Assembly (NCBI RefSeq): GCF_019449565.1 | Contig: NZ_JAGRPM010000007.1 | Coordinates: 1-64,000 of the forward strand | Direction: 5' to 3' | From: Rhodoblastus sp. | GTDB taxonomy: Bacteria > Pseudomonadota > Alphaproteobacteria > Rhizobiales > Beijerinckiaceae | DNA: 64,000 nucleotides | Shown here: positions 29,223 to 41,069 of the stretch, one piece after another | Layout of the letters: every line of letters starts with the position of its first letter | Numbering within the stretch: the first letter of the stretch is position 1 | The notes under the pieces: generated by a model | Databases searched by the model: none | Told to the model about the DNA's origin: nothing | The model's input: only the letters and a program-made list of their open reading frames with translations | Program-made: the position numbers and the translations under genes

Positions 29223-29642
29223 TCCGCCGAGCGCGCTGATCGCCCGCCAGTTCTCCGCCGAAACCGGCTGGACTGAAAGACGCGACATCTTGACCAGCGC
29301 CATTTCGGCGAAGCGCGGATCGGCCTTGATCTCTTCGAGCGTCACCGGCCGCTTCAGCGGCTTCACCGCGCGCACGTCGACCATGCCGAATTTGCCGCTG
29401 GCGTCGGTCGGGTCGGGATGGAAGGTCTTGATGATCTCGACAATGCCGACAATCTCCTTGCCTACATTGGAATGATAGAAAAAGGCGAGATCGCCGAGCT
29501 TCATGGCCATCATCTGCTGCTTGGCGAGATGGTTGCGCACGCCGGTCCAGCCCGTGCCTTCGGCGCCGCTGGCGACCATCTGGTCCCAGGACCAGGCGTC
29601 GGGCTCGCTCTTGACCAGCCAGTAGGATTTCCCGGCGCCCAT
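29217..29642 (-). CDS. EVE-domain protein
   Basis: A 141-residue single EVE domain, a PUA-like fold thought to read modified nucleic-acid bases. YWLVKSEPDAWSWDQM at the start, GWTGVRNHLAKQQM, LAFFYHSNVGKEIVGIVEI and the C-terminal SRLSVQPVSAENW are hallmark segments. The ATG at 29642 overlaps the stop of the YciI gene by one base (TAATG), so the two are coupled. The EVE-YciI pair is frequent in Alphaproteobacteria. The precise substrate is not known. Confidence 0.92.
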   Translation of the reverse strand: MGAGKSYWLVKSEPDAWSWDQMVASGAEGTGWTGVRNHLAKQQMMAMKLGDLAFFYHSNVGKEIVGIVEIIKTFHPDPTDASGKFGMVDVRAVKPLKRPVTLEEIKADPRFAEMALVKMSRLSVQPVSAENWRAISALGGL

Positions 29643-29926
29643 TACAAAGCGGCTCCGAGTACGGGCTTGTAAGCGCGCAGTTCCACGGAGGCGAACAAAT
29701 CGGCCCCGGCATAGGGGTCTTTGGCCAGGAAGGCGCGCGCGGCGGCCTCGTCGGGGCAATCGAGGATCAGCATCGAACCGCAGGGCTGGCCCGCCGAATC
29801 GAGAAAAGGACCGGCAAGCTTCACGATTTCTGGCTTTTCTCCGAGAAAAGCGAGATGAGCGGCGCGGTTTTCGAGCCGTTTGGGCAGGGAATTCGGCTTG
29901 TCCAAGCAGATGGCGACAAAATGCAT
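29642..29926 (-). CDS. YciI-family protein
   Basis: A 94-residue ferredoxin-like alpha+beta protein. MHFVAICLDKPNSLPKR, the putative active-site His in RAAHLAFLG, the strand KLAGPFLDSAGQPCGSMLIL and the DPYAGADLF segment match the YciI/YCII fold, whose His-Asp pair suggests an enzyme of unknown reaction. The ATG at 29926 is the family start; an open frame continues upstream without YciI similarity. It is translationally coupled to the EVE gene. Confidence 0.92.
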   Translation of the reverse strand: MHFVAICLDKPNSLPKRLENRAAHLAFLGEKPEIVKLAGPFLDSAGQPCGSMLILDCPDEAAARAFLAKDPYAGADLFASVELRAYKPVLGAAL

Positions 29927-30118
29927 GTTGGCGTTCCGGAATTTTTTTTGGGCGAGAGCGCTTTCGCGCCAAATGGTTGCATGAGACACGGCGTCAGTTC
30001 AACCGCGAGCGGCGGCGGGTTATGTTGTAAACGTCGCAACATGCGCTTAGCGTGACCCCGTTTCCGGTCCTCATCCAAGGGGCCGCAAACCGACAGACCC
30101 ATTTTGGGGAGGACTCCC

Positions 30119-30523
30119 ATGAGCTTTTTTGGCGCCATTCTCGGAAAAATTTTCGGCACGACTCCGGCTGAAGCCGCCCCCGCTTCCGGCGCGGCCGCCG
30201 CTCCAGCTCCCGGCGCGCCGGCGGCTGGCGCTCCGGCGAGCGTTCCGGCCGATGTCGCCGCCAAGGTGGACATCGCCGCGGTTCTCGACGACCTGAACGA
30301 GAAGAACCCGGAGACGCTGGACTGGCGCGTTTCCATCGTCGACCTGCTGAAGGTCCTCGGCCTCGATTCCAGCCTCGACGCCCGCAAGGCGCTCGCCGCC
30401 GAGCTGAAATATACAGGCGACACGCATGATTCCGCCAAGATGAACATGTGGCTGCACGACAAGGTCATCGCCCTCGTCGCGGCGAATGGCGGCAAGGTCC
30501 CGGCCGACCTGCTCAAGAAGTAA
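30119..30523 (+). CDS. DUF3597-family protein
   Basis: A 134-residue protein of unknown function. It begins with a short hydrophobic segment MSFFGAILGKIFG, then an Ala/Pro/Gly-rich linker (about residues 16-45), then a compact alpha-helical domain with VDIAAVLDDLNEKNPETLDW, VDLLKVLGLDSSLDARKAL and DTHDSAKMNMWLHDKVIA, matching DUF3597. GGGGAGGA lies a few bases before the ATG at 30119. It stands alone on the plus strand between the leftward YciI and gpsA genes. No catalytic residues are evident. Confidence 0.88.
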   Translation: MSFFGAILGKIFGTTPAEAAPASGAAAAPAPGAPAAGAPASVPADVAAKVDIAAVLDDLNEKNPETLDWRVSIVDLLKVLGLDSSLDARKALAAELKYTGDTHDSAKMNMWLHDKVIALVAANGGKVPADLLKK

Positions 30524-30613
30524 GAAAAGCGGCGCGAGGATTTGTTGATTTCGTCGATCGCGGCATGTCGTGATCGACGCCCCTCGCGTCAGCTCGGCGT
30601 CGCATTCGCTCCT

Positions 30614-30641
30614 ATCCGGTTCTCGCCAGCGAGAGCCGGAT
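30614..30641. terminator. Bidirectional-type hairpin between DUF3597 and gpsA
   Basis: ATCCGGTTCTCG / CGAGAGCCGGAT forms a 12-base stem with one G-T wobble and a CCAG loop, just past the gpsA stop on the minus strand. Only a short TTT follows on the plus strand. It probably ends both convergent transcripts. Confidence 0.6.
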
Positions 30642-30642
30642 T

Positions 30643-31650
30643 TCAGCCCTCCGCCTTAAACGGCCGACTCATCAGGATTTCGATCGCTGCGCCGACCTCG
30701 ATCCGGTTTTCGAGGATCGCAGCCACCGCTTCCGCGATCGGCATTTCCACGCCCAGTTTGCGCGCCTTTTCTGTCAGGATGCGCGCAGACAAGGCTCCTT
30801 CCGTCAATTTGCCATGGCCGGCGGTTTGCGGCTTTTCGCCGCGCCCGAGAGCGAATCCCAGGGCGTAATTGCGCGATTGCGGCGAGGAGCAGGTCAAAGC
30901 GAGGTCGCCCAGCCCCGAAAGCCCCATGATGGTCTCGGGTCGCGCGCCCTGCGCGGTGGCGAAGCGCATCAGTTCGGCGAAGCCGCGCGCGAGCAAGGCG
31001 GCGTGCGCGCTGGCGCCGAGTCCGCGTCCCAAGGTGACGCCGCAGGCGATGGCCAGCACGTTCTTCGCCGCGCCGCCGATTTCGACACCTATCAGATCGC
31101 TCGACCGATACAGCCGGAAATGCGGCGCCGCGAGCCGCGCGCATAGCTCTTCCGCCAGTTCGATGCGCTCGGCGGCCAAAGTCACGGCGGTCGGCAACCC
31201 GCGCCCGAGATCGACCGCGAAGCTTGGGCCGGACAAAGCGGCGGCGGGTTGGCCGGGCAGGACTTCAGCCAGCACCTCCCGCATGTAAAGCCCGCTGTGC
31301 TGCTCGATGCCCTTGGCGCAATTCACCACCGCCGATCCGGGGCGCAAATGCCCGCGCATGGCCTCGGCGGTCGCGCGATAGCTCTGCGCCGGGACCACGG
31401 CCAGCACATGGTCGGCTGCGCCGACGCAGGCAATGTCGGCGGTCGGCTCGACTTCCGGCGCGAGCGTGACGCCGGGCAGCCGGCGCTCGTTGAGCCGCGT
31501 CTCCCGCATCGCCTCGACATGGGCGGGATCATGCGCCCAGAGCAAGACTCGGGCGTTGGAGATCGCCGCAATATTGGCCAGCGCCGTGCCCCAGGCGCCA
31601 GCGCCCAGCACGGCGAGCGTCGCGGACTTCGATTTTTTGGTTTGGCTCAT
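30643..31650 (-). CDS. gpsA: Glycerol-3-phosphate dehydrogenase (NAD(P)+)
   Basis: A 335-residue cytoplasmic enzyme that reduces dihydroxyacetone phosphate to sn-glycerol-3-phosphate for phospholipid synthesis. LGAGAWGTALA (15-25) is the nucleotide-binding loop, VVNCAKGIEQHSG contains the catalytic-site lysine, LSGPSFAVDLGRGLPTAV and EIGGAAKNVLAIACG are signature segments. The ATG overlaps the stop of the phospholipase D-like gene by four bases (ATGA), coupling the two. It is the last gene of the tsaD-pld-gpsA unit. Confidence 0.96.
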   Translation of the reverse strand: MSQTKKSKSATLAVLGAGAWGTALANIAAISNARVLLWAHDPAHVEAMRETRLNERRLPGVTLAPEVEPTADIACVGAADHVLAVVPAQSYRATAEAMRGHLRPGSAVVNCAKGIEQHSGLYMREVLAEVLPGQPAAALSGPSFAVDLGRGLPTAVTLAAERIELAEELCARLAAPHFRLYRSSDLIGVEIGGAAKNVLAIACGVTLGRGLGASAHAALLARGFAELMRFATAQGARPETIMGLSGLGDLALTCSSPQSRNYALGFALGRGEKPQTAGHGKLTEGALSARILTEKARKLGVEMPIAEAVAAILENRIEVGAAIEILMSRPFKAEG

Positions 31651-32207
31651 GGCGCCGCGTTCCGGTTGTCGCGCCGCGCCCAGAGCTTTTCGAATGCGCG
31701 GCCGAATTGCTCGGCGGCCTGGGGGCTGTCGATGATAATGATGTCATTGTCCTGGCGCGTTTCGCCGGACCAGGAGAAATTGGTCGAGCCGGTGCGAAGC
31801 CAGCGCCCGTCTATCGCATAGGCTTTCAGATGCATCAGGTCGTTCTGCTCGGCCTTGATCCTTGCCTTGACATTGGGCTGATTCGTCAGGGCGAGAACAT
31901 TGTCGTTCATGCCGCCGATTCGCCGGAACTGGTCCGCGTCGAAATAGAGCCGGATCTGTACGCCGCGACTCGCCGCCGCCGACAAGGCCTCGATCACTCT
32001 CTGATCGCTCAGCACATAGGCGGCCATGTCGATGTTTTTCCGCGCCTGGCCGATCAACTCCGGGTCGAGCGTGTCGAAGCCCGGCGCCGGGCCGAAGGCG
32101 ATGCGCACCGGCGCGGAGACCGGCGTCTGCGGCTGGAGGAAGGGCTTCGGCGCCTCGATGGCCAGAAGGAAGGCCCCGGCGAGAAGGAAATATTTGAGCG
32201 CGCGCAA
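31647..32207 (-). CDS. Phospholipase D-like (single HKD) nuclease-type protein, membrane-anchored or exported
   Basis: A 186-residue protein with one complete HKD motif, HLKAYAID followed by GSTNFSW (HxKx4Dx6GSxN), as in the compact Nuc/endonuclease group that works as a dimer. The N terminus MRALKYFLLAGAFLLAIEA is a signal peptide or anchor, so the enzyme should act in the periplasm. The middle IDMAAYVLSDQRVIEAL and VQIRLYFDADQF strands are PLD-fold typical. I place the start at the TTG at 32207, eight bases after the tsaD stop, with GAGG before it; no ATG fits. It could be a nuclease, phospholipase or transferase. Coupling to gpsA and tsaD is structural fact; a shared pathway is not established. 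Confidence 0.82.
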   Translation of the reverse strand: MRALKYFLLAGAFLLAIEAPKPFLQPQTPVSAPVRIAFGPAPGFDTLDPELIGQARKNIDMAAYVLSDQRVIEALSAAASRGVQIRLYFDADQFRRIGGMNDNVLALTNQPNVKARIKAEQNDLMHLKAYAIDGRWLRTGSTNFSWSGETRQDNDIIIIDSPQAAEQFGRAFEKLWARRDNRNAAP

Positions 32208-32214
32208 ATAAACC

Positions 32215-33285
32215 TCACGCCTTCCCGTGCCAGCGGGCGTCCTGGCGTTCGTCGAGCGGCCAGCGCGGCCGCGCGGCGAATTCCATGCCGTCGACCATGC
32301 CAAGCCGGAAACGCTCCAGCCCGGCCCAGGCGATCATGGCGCCATTGTCCGAACACAGCCCCGGCGGCGGCAGGGCGAGCTTCAGGCCCGCCTCGGCGCA
32401 GAGCCGGCCCAGCGCGCGGCGGATCGCGCCATTGGCGGCGACGCCGCCCGCCGCGACCAAGGCGGTCGGCGGCTTGGGGGCGTCGGCGAGCAGGCGCAGG
32501 GCGGCGCGGCAGCGGTCCACCAGCACGTCCACGGCGGCAGCCTGGAAGGACGCGCACAGGTCGGCCACGTCGGTGTTGGTCAAGGGCGCGATGCGCTCGG
32601 CCTCCTGCCGCACGGCGGTCTTGAGGCCGGAGAAGGAGAAGTCGGGGTTGCGCCGTCCGGCCATCGGGCGCGGAAAGGCGAAACGCGCCGGATCGCCGCC
32701 GAGCGCGGCCTGTTCGACGCGGGGGCCGCCTGGATAGGGCAGGCCGAGCATTTTCGCCGCCTTGTCGAAGGCTTCGCCGACGGCGTCGTCCACGGTCGAG
32801 CCCAGCCGCTGGTAAACGCCGACGCCATTCACCGCGACGAGCTGGCTGTGGCCGCCGGAGACCAGCAGCAGCAAATAGGGAAAGTCGATATTGTCGGTCA
32901 GGCGCGGGGTCAACGCATGGCCTTCGAGATGGTTGACGGCGACGAAGGGCTTGCCGGCCGCGAGCGCGATGGCCTTGCCTGTGGTCAGGCCGACCATGAC
33001 GCCGCCGATCAGGCCCGGCCCGCCGGCGGCGGCGATGGCGTCAAGATCGTCGATCGCGCAATCGGCGTCCGCGAGCGCGCGGCGAATCAGCCGGTCGAGC
33101 GCGTCGACATGGGCGCGGGCGGCGATTTCCGGAACCACCCCGCCATAGGCGGCGTGTTCCGCGATTTGGCTCAGCACGGCGTTGGAGAGAATCTTGCCGC
33201 GTCCCAGCGAATCGGCCTCGACCACGGCGGCGGCGGTTTCGTCGCAGGTGCTCTCGATTCCCAGAACGCGCAGGCTCGCCCACAT
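32215..33285 (-). CDS. tsaD: tRNA N6-adenosine threonylcarbamoyltransferase
   Basis: A 356-residue enzyme that, with TsaB, TsaE and TsaC, attaches threonylcarbamoyl to A37 of ANN-decoding tRNAs. [15 protein letters not shown] starts the ASKHA fold, [15 protein letters not shown] is the Kae1 signature, and His119 with His123 (NHLEGHA) bind the metal. The ATG at 33285 ([13 protein letters not shown]) is preferred to an upstream start because it places the conserved strand normally. It begins the tsaD-pld-gpsA unit and is divergent from hemC with a 132-base gap, an arrangement well known in Rhizobiales. Confidence 0.96.
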   Translation of the reverse strand: MWASLRVLGIESTCDETAAAVVEADSLGRGKILSNAVLSQIAEHAAYGGVVPEIAARAHVDALDRLIRRALADADCAIDDLDAIAAAGGPGLIGGVMVGLTTGKAIALAAGKPFVAVNHLEGHALTPRLTDNIDFPYLLLLVSGGHSQLVAVNGVGVYQRLGSTVDDAVGEAFDKAAKMLGLPYPGGPRVEQAALGGDPARFAFPRPMAGRRNPDFSFSGLKTAVRQEAERIAPLTNTDVADLCASFQAAAVDVLVDRCRAALRLLADAPKPPTALVAAGGVAANGAIRRALGRLCAEAGLKLALPPPGLCSDNGAMIAWAGLERFRLGMVDGMEFAARPRWPLDERQDARWHGKA

Positions 33286-33417
33286 TGGCTTTCTCCCCGA
33301 GCTTTTTTGCGGTCCGCGATCCGCGCGGGCGAAAAATCCGCCCCGCGCTTTCTTCACGCCGCGCTTTTTCCTATAGTCCGCTGCCCGGACAAATCAAAAC
33401 GGCTTGGAGCTTAAATT

Positions 33418-34338
33418 TTGGCGCCCTGGATGAAAATTGGCACGCGCGGCAGCCCTTTGGCGCTGGCGCAGGCCTATGAGACCCGCCGCCGCCTCGCCCT
33501 GGCCCATGGCGCGCCGGAAGAACATTTTGAAATCACCGTCATCAAGACCAGCGGCGACATGATTCAGGACCGGCCCCTGAGCGAGGTCGGCGGCAAGGGC
33601 CTTTTCACCAAGGAACTCGACCAAGCCCTGCTCGAAGGCGGCATCGACATCGCGGTTCATTCGGCCAAGGATTTGCCGACCGTGCTGCCGGAAGGCCTCG
33701 TCGTGGCCGGCTATCTGCCGCGCGAGGACGTGCGCGACGCTTTCATCGGCGGCGCGGCCAAAACCTTGGCGGAACTTCCGCAGGGCGCGCGAGTCGGCTC
33801 GGCCTCGTTGCGCCGTCAGGCGATGATTCGCCGCCTGCGCCCGGACCTTCAGGTCGAGTTGCTGCGCGGCAATGTCCAGACCCGCCTGCGCAAGGTCGAA
33901 AGCGGCGAATTCGCCGCCACCTTGCTGGCCTTGGCGGGCCTGAAGCGCCTCGGCCTCGCGGATCAGGCGACCTCCATCCTGCCGCTCGATCTCTTCCCGC
34001 CCGCCTGCGGCCAGGGCGCGATCGCGATCACGGCGCGGGCGGAGGACGCCCGGATTCAAGAGGATCTAGCGCTTATCTGCGACGCCGAAACCGGCCATGC
34101 GCTCGCCGCCGAACGAGCTTTCCTTCATGTGCTCGACGGCTCCTGCCGCACGCCGATCGCCGGACACGCGGTCGTCGCGGGGGACCGCCTGAGTTTTTAC
34201 GGCCTCGTGCTGCGCAAGGATGGCTCCGAGGCTTTTGACGCCCATGCGGAAGGCTCGGTTAGGGAGGCTGCGGCTCTGGGCGAGGCTGCGGCGCGAAAAA
34301 TTCTCAGCGTCGCGCCTGCCGATCTGCTGAGCTTCTGA
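33418..34338 (+). CDS. hemC: Hydroxymethylbilane synthase (porphobilinogen deaminase)
   Basis: A 306-residue cytoplasmic enzyme that joins four porphobilinogens into the linear tetrapyrrole used for heme, cobalamin and (bacterio)chlorophyll. [14 protein letters not shown] starts the fold, [10 protein letters not shown] and [17 protein letters not shown] are conserved, and the dipyrromethane cofactor cysteine is Cys243 in [11 protein letters not shown]. The start is probably the TTG at 33418, with GGAG eight bases upstream; the ATG at 33430 is an alternative. TATAGT at 33372-33377 could be its -10 element, but no good -35 pairs with it. hemD follows after six bases. Confidence 0.95.
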   Translation: MAPWMKIGTRGSPLALAQAYETRRRLALAHGAPEEHFEITVIKTSGDMIQDRPLSEVGGKGLFTKELDQALLEGGIDIAVHSAKDLPTVLPEGLVVAGYLPREDVRDAFIGGAAKTLAELPQGARVGSASLRRQAMIRRLRPDLQVELLRGNVQTRLRKVESGEFAATLLALAGLKRLGLADQATSILPLDLFPPACGQGAIAITARAEDARIQEDLALICDAETGHALAAERAFLHVLDGSCRTPIAGHAVVAGDRLSFYGLVLRKDGSEAFDAHAEGSVREAAALGEAAARKILSVAPADLLSF

Positions 34339-34344
34339 AAACCC

Positions 34345-35061
34345 ATGCGCGTGCTGGTGACCCGGCCCATGGATCAGGCGGCGTCCACGGCGATGAGGCT
34401 TTCCGCGCTGGGACACAGCGTCGTCTGCGCGCCGGCGCTGGTGGTCTTCCCCATCGCCGCCGCGCTCCCTGAGGGGCCGTTCGACTTGATTCTCGCCACC
34501 AGCGCGCAGGCTTTCGCGGGTCTGAACCCGTCGCCGGTCTTGCGTTCTGCGCCGCTGGCCTGCGTGGGCGACAAGACTGCCGCAGCTGCGGCGGCGGCGG
34601 GCTTCACGGCGCGAATCGTCGCGCCGCGCGCCGAGGCGCTGAGCGCGCGGCTGATCGCCGAATGGACCGCCGGGTCGGCGCTCTATCTCGCGGGGCGCGA
34701 GCGCAAACCCGTGCTCGAAGACAGCCTGCGCGCCGCAGGCTGGCGCCTTTCGGTTGTGGAAACCTATGACGCGCGGCCGGTTGAATCCTGGCCGGCGGAG
34801 ATCGGCGTGGCGCTGCAAAAAGGTGAAATCGACGCTGTGTTGCACTATTCGCCGCGCAGCGCGGCGGCGGCTCTGGCCCTGATCGGCGCGGCAGGCGCGG
34901 CAAGGCTTTCGCATTATTGCCTGTCCGAAGATATCGCCGCGACCTGCCGGACTTTCGCCCGCGCGGAAAAAATTTTCGTGGCTTCTCAACCGGATGAAGA
35001 GGCGTTAATGACTCTCGTCGGACCGTCCAGCCGACTTGCCCAGCCGCCTTGCAAGGAGTGA
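34345..35061 (+). CDS. hemD: Uroporphyrinogen-III synthase
   Basis: A 238-residue enzyme that cyclises hydroxymethylbilane with inversion of ring D. The family is poorly conserved; support comes from MRVLVTRPMDQAASTAMRL at the start, the YLAGRERKPVLEDSL strand, VVETYDARPV and VLHYSPRSAAAALALI in the two-domain layout, and above all the position six bases after hemC. A DUF2147 gene follows after six bases. The usual next genes in many Rhizobiales (mitofilin-like and HemY) are not here. Confidence 0.92.
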   Translation: MRVLVTRPMDQAASTAMRLSALGHSVVCAPALVVFPIAAALPEGPFDLILATSAQAFAGLNPSPVLRSAPLACVGDKTAAAAAAAGFTARIVAPRAEALSARLIAEWTAGSALYLAGRERKPVLEDSLRAAGWRLSVVETYDARPVESWPAEIGVALQKGEIDAVLHYSPRSAAAALALIGAAGAARLSHYCLSEDIAATCRTFARAEKIFVASQPDEEALMTLVGPSSRLAQPPCKE

Positions 35062-35067
35062 CCGCGC

Positions 35068-35457
35068 ATGAAGAAAGCCGCCCTTTTCTCCCTTCTTCTG
35101 CTTTCGGGTCTTCATGCGTCGCCGGTTCTGGCCGCGCCTGCGTTTCCGGCCGGACTGTGGCGGGTGGCGGATGGATCGGCGATCATCCGCATCGCGCCCT
35201 GTGGCAAGAATGTCTGCGGCGTCATCGCCGCCGCCCCGCCGCCGGCGGCTGGCGAAAAGTCCTCGGTCGGCCAGAAGATCCTGATCAATCTCCGGCGCGA
35301 GGGCGATGTGTGGAAGGGGCCGATCTTCAATCTCGACGACGGCAAGATGTATGACGGCGAAATCTCCGCCGGTCCCGACACGGACCATCTGAAGATTCGT
35401 GGTTGCGTGCAGGGAGGCGGCCTTTGCGGCGGCGAGACCTGGAAACGGGCGCGCTGA
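35068..35457 (+). CDS. Exported DUF2147 protein
   Basis: A 129-residue protein with a 22-residue signal peptide (cleavage after VLA, before APAF). The mature part is a DUF2147 domain: GLWRVADGSAIIRIAPCG, LINLRREGDVWKGPIFNLDDG, KMYDGEI and LKIRGC match this lipocalin-like beta family. The three or four cysteines suggest periplasmic disulfides. GGAG lies nine bases before the ATG at 35068. It lies six bases after hemD and is probably part of its transcript; a link with tetrapyrroles is unproven. Confidence 0.9.
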   Translation: MKKAALFSLLLLSGLHASPVLAAPAFPAGLWRVADGSAIIRIAPCGKNVCGVIAAAPPPAAGEKSSVGQKILINLRREGDVWKGPIFNLDDGKMYDGEISAGPDTDHLKIRGCVQGGGLCGGETWKRAR

Positions 35458-35749
35458 TTCGCGTTCAGATTGCCTGAAAATCGCGCTCGCGTTGACAAGG
35501 CGGCGCCGCGCTTCTATCTCTCGCGCGCCGGAATCCCGGCTTTTTGTGCTTTCGCGCCGCTCTGGGCAATTGTTTGCCGTGGTGGTTGAGAACAGGGCGC
35601 GGCGCCTTGTTTCTTGCGCCCTGGCTTCCGACATTGTGGCGGCGCGGCCGCCGCTCCCGGGGGCGGCGCGTTTCGCCGGCCCGGGCCTTTCCGGTCGCCG
35701 GCCTCCATCGGATTGCGGCGCGAGGGCGCCGCTCTGAAAGGTCGTTGGA

Positions 35750-38557
<2,808 letters not shown>

Positions 38558-38633
38558 CGCCGAGGCCTCCGTCGCGCCGGAATCGGGCGCGGGCGGGGGC
38601 GTATCGTGGCGGGTCGCCGCACGGGTCAAGGGC

Positions 38634-40841
38634 ATGATCGAAAGCCGCGAGAAAATCCGGGACGACGTCGCCGACGTGCTGGTCCCGGTCGCGGTGGACC
38701 ATCCCTATTCCTATCGTATCCCGGACGGGATGAGTTTGGCGGAAGGCGATTTCGTCAAAGTCTCGCTAGGCGCGCGCGAAGCCTTTGGCGTCGTCTGGGC
38801 CTTGCGCCGCGACGCGCGCGAAAATCTCAAGCCTGTCTTGGCCCGGCTCGACCTGCCGCCGCTGCCGCAAAAACTGCGCGCCTTCCTCGATTGGGTCGCG
38901 GCCTGGACGCTCGCCCCGCGCGGCATGGTGCTGCGCATGGCGACTCGCGCGGCGGAAGACGCCGAGGACGAGCCGATGCGCATTGGCGTCCGCGCAACCG
39001 GCGCCGCGCCGAAGCGGCCGACGCCCGCGCGTCAGCGCGTGCTTGCCGCCCTGATCGGCGATCTCACGGCGACCAAGACGGAGCTGGCGCGGCTCGCGGG
39101 CGTCTCGTCGGGCGTCGTCGACGCGCTGGTTGACGACGGCGCGCTGGAGGCGGTCGCGCTTCCGCCCGAAACGCCGGGCGCGCGGCCCGATCCCGATTTT
39201 TGCGCCCCGGACCTTTCCCCCGCGCAGGACGAGGCCGCGCAGGCCCTGCGGGCGGCGGTCGCGTCGGGCCTTTTCAAGCCGATCCTGCTCGAAGGCGTCA
39301 CCGGCTCCGGCAAGACGGAAGTCTATTTCGAGGCCGTGGCCGAGGCGCTGCGCGCCGGCGGACAGGCTTTGATCCTGATGCCGGAAATCGCCCTGACGGG
39401 GCAGTTTCTCGAACGTTTCGCGAAAAGGTTCGGCGAGCGGCCGGCGGAATGGCATTCCGGCGTTTCGCCACGGCGCCGGGCGCGGGTGTGGCGCGGCGTC
39501 GCGCAGGGCGAGGTCCGGGTGGTGGCGGGCGCCCGCTCGGCGCTTTTCCTGCCCTTCGCCGGGCTGCGGACGATCGTGGTCGATGAGGAGCACGAGGCCG
39601 CCTACAAGCAGGAGGACGGCGTCGCCTATCACGCCCGCGACATGGCCGTGGTGCGGGCGCGGCAGGACTCATCGGCCATCGTGCTGGCTTCCGCGACGCC
39701 TTCCATCGAGACGCGCGAGAACGCCCGCCAGGGCCGCTATGGCTGGCTGCGGCTGGATAGCCGATTCGCCGGTCGCCAACTGCCCGAGATGGAGGCCATC
39801 GACCTGCGGCGGGAAGCCCCGCCGCGCGGCAAATGGATCGCGCCCCGCCTCGTGGAGGCGATGCGGGACTGTTTTACCCGTAAGGAACAGGCGTTGTTGT
39901 TCCTCAACCGCCGCGGCTATGCCCCGCTCACCTTGTGCCGGACCTGCGGCCACAAGTTCCAATGTCCCAATTGCTCGGCCTGGCTGGTCGAACATCGTTA
40001 CCGCCGCGCGCTGGCCTGCCATCATTGCGGCCATGTCGAGCGCCGGCCCGACATCTGCCCGGAATGCCAAACGCCCGATTCGCTCACCGCCTGCGGCCCG
40101 GGCGTCGAGCGCGTCGCCGAGGAGGCCGCCGAGCTTTTCCCGGACGCGCGGCGGCTCGTGCTGTCGTCCGACATGCCCGGCGGAATCGAGCGCCTGCGCA
40201 GCGAATTGCAGGCGGTGGAGAATCGCGAATTCGATCTCGTGATCGGCACCCAGCTTGTCGCCAAGGGCCATAATTTCCCGCATCTGACGCTCGTTGGCGT
40301 GGTGGACGCCGATATCGGCCTCGCCAATGGCGATCCGCGCGCCGCCGAGCGGACCTTCCAGTTGCTGAGCCAGGTCGCGGGCCGCGCCGGACGCGGCGAA
40401 CAGCCTGGGCGCGCCTTTCTGCAAACATGGCAAAAGGAGCATCCGGTCCTGCGCGCTCTCATCTCTGGCGATTTCGAGCGCTTCTATCGCGAGGAGACAG
40501 AGGCCCGCCGTGAGGCCGGGCTGCCGCCGTTCGGCCGGCTCGCGGCGCTCGTCGTCTCAGGCCCGGAACGCGCGGCGACGGAGGCGCATGCGCGCGAACT
40601 GGCGCGCGCGGCCGCCCTTGCGCGCAAGGAAAACACATCGCCGGATTCGGATATCGTCGTGCTCGGGCCGGCCGAGGCGCCGCTCGCGGTGCTGCGCGGA
40701 AGGAGCCGATTCCGGCTGCTCGTCAAAGCGTCGCGTCGCGCGGATTTGCAGGGTTTTTTGCGCCGCATGCTCGCGGCGGGGCCCAAGCCGAAAGGCGGGT
40801 TGCGCGTCGCCGTGGACATCGATCCGCAGAGTTTTCTCTAA
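38634..40841 (+). CDS. priA: Primosomal replication restart helicase PriA
   Basis: A 735-residue 3'-5' helicase that reloads the replisome at stalled forks. The N-terminal DNA-binding part has VDHPYSYRIPDGM, followed by Walker A GVTGSGKTEVY, the DEAH-box variant VVDEEHEAAYKQEDG, VLASATPSIET, two zinc-binding clusters (CRTCGHKFQCPNC and CHHCGH...CPEC) and the helicase motif QVAGRAGRGEQPG. The start is uncertain: ATG 38634 (MIESREKIRD) sits 76 bases after secA and has only a weak AAGGG signal. The order priA-atpH is typical for Rhizobiales. Confidence 0.95.
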   Translation: MIESREKIRDDVADVLVPVAVDHPYSYRIPDGMSLAEGDFVKVSLGAREAFGVVWALRRDARENLKPVLARLDLPPLPQKLRAFLDWVAAWTLAPRGMVLRMATRAAEDAEDEPMRIGVRATGAAPKRPTPARQRVLAALIGDLTATKTELARLAGVSSGVVDALVDDGALEAVALPPETPGARPDPDFCAPDLSPAQDEAAQALRAAVASGLFKPILLEGVTGSGKTEVYFEAVAEALRAGGQALILMPEIALTGQFLERFAKRFGERPAEWHSGVSPRRRARVWRGVAQGEVRVVAGARSALFLPFAGLRTIVVDEEHEAAYKQEDGVAYHARDMAVVRARQDSSAIVLASATPSIETRENARQGRYGWLRLDSRFAGRQLPEMEAIDLRREAPPRGKWIAPRLVEAMRDCFTRKEQALLFLNRRGYAPLTLCRTCGHKFQCPNCSAWLVEHRYRRALACHHCGHVERRPDICPECQTPDSLTACGPGVERVAEEAAELFPDARRLVLSSDMPGGIERLRSELQAVENREFDLVIGTQLVAKGHNFPHLTLVGVVDADIGLANGDPRAAERTFQLLSQVAGRAGRGEQPGRAFLQTWQKEHPVLRALISGDFERFYREETEARREAGLPPFGRLAALVVSGPERAATEAHARELARAAALARKENTSPDSDIVVLGPAEAPLAVLRGRSRFRLLVKASRRADLQGFLRRMLAAGPKPKGGLRVAVDIDPQSFL

Positions 40842-41069
40842 GAGAGTTTTCAGCGAATCCATTTGTAAATTATCCCAAAGCCTTACTTTCGCCGCGCCTG
40901 TCAGGGTTGCGCCGCTTGGCGCCCTATGTTACGTCAGCCGCGCCTTTCGGGGAGACAGGCTTTCGCCCCTCTCCGTTTCCAGCCAGTTCAGCTCTTGAAG
41001 ATGATGCGGCGCGTCGCGCCGGACCGTTCGAGGGCGGATGGTCGTCCGATCCAAAGGGAGCTTTTCCGC

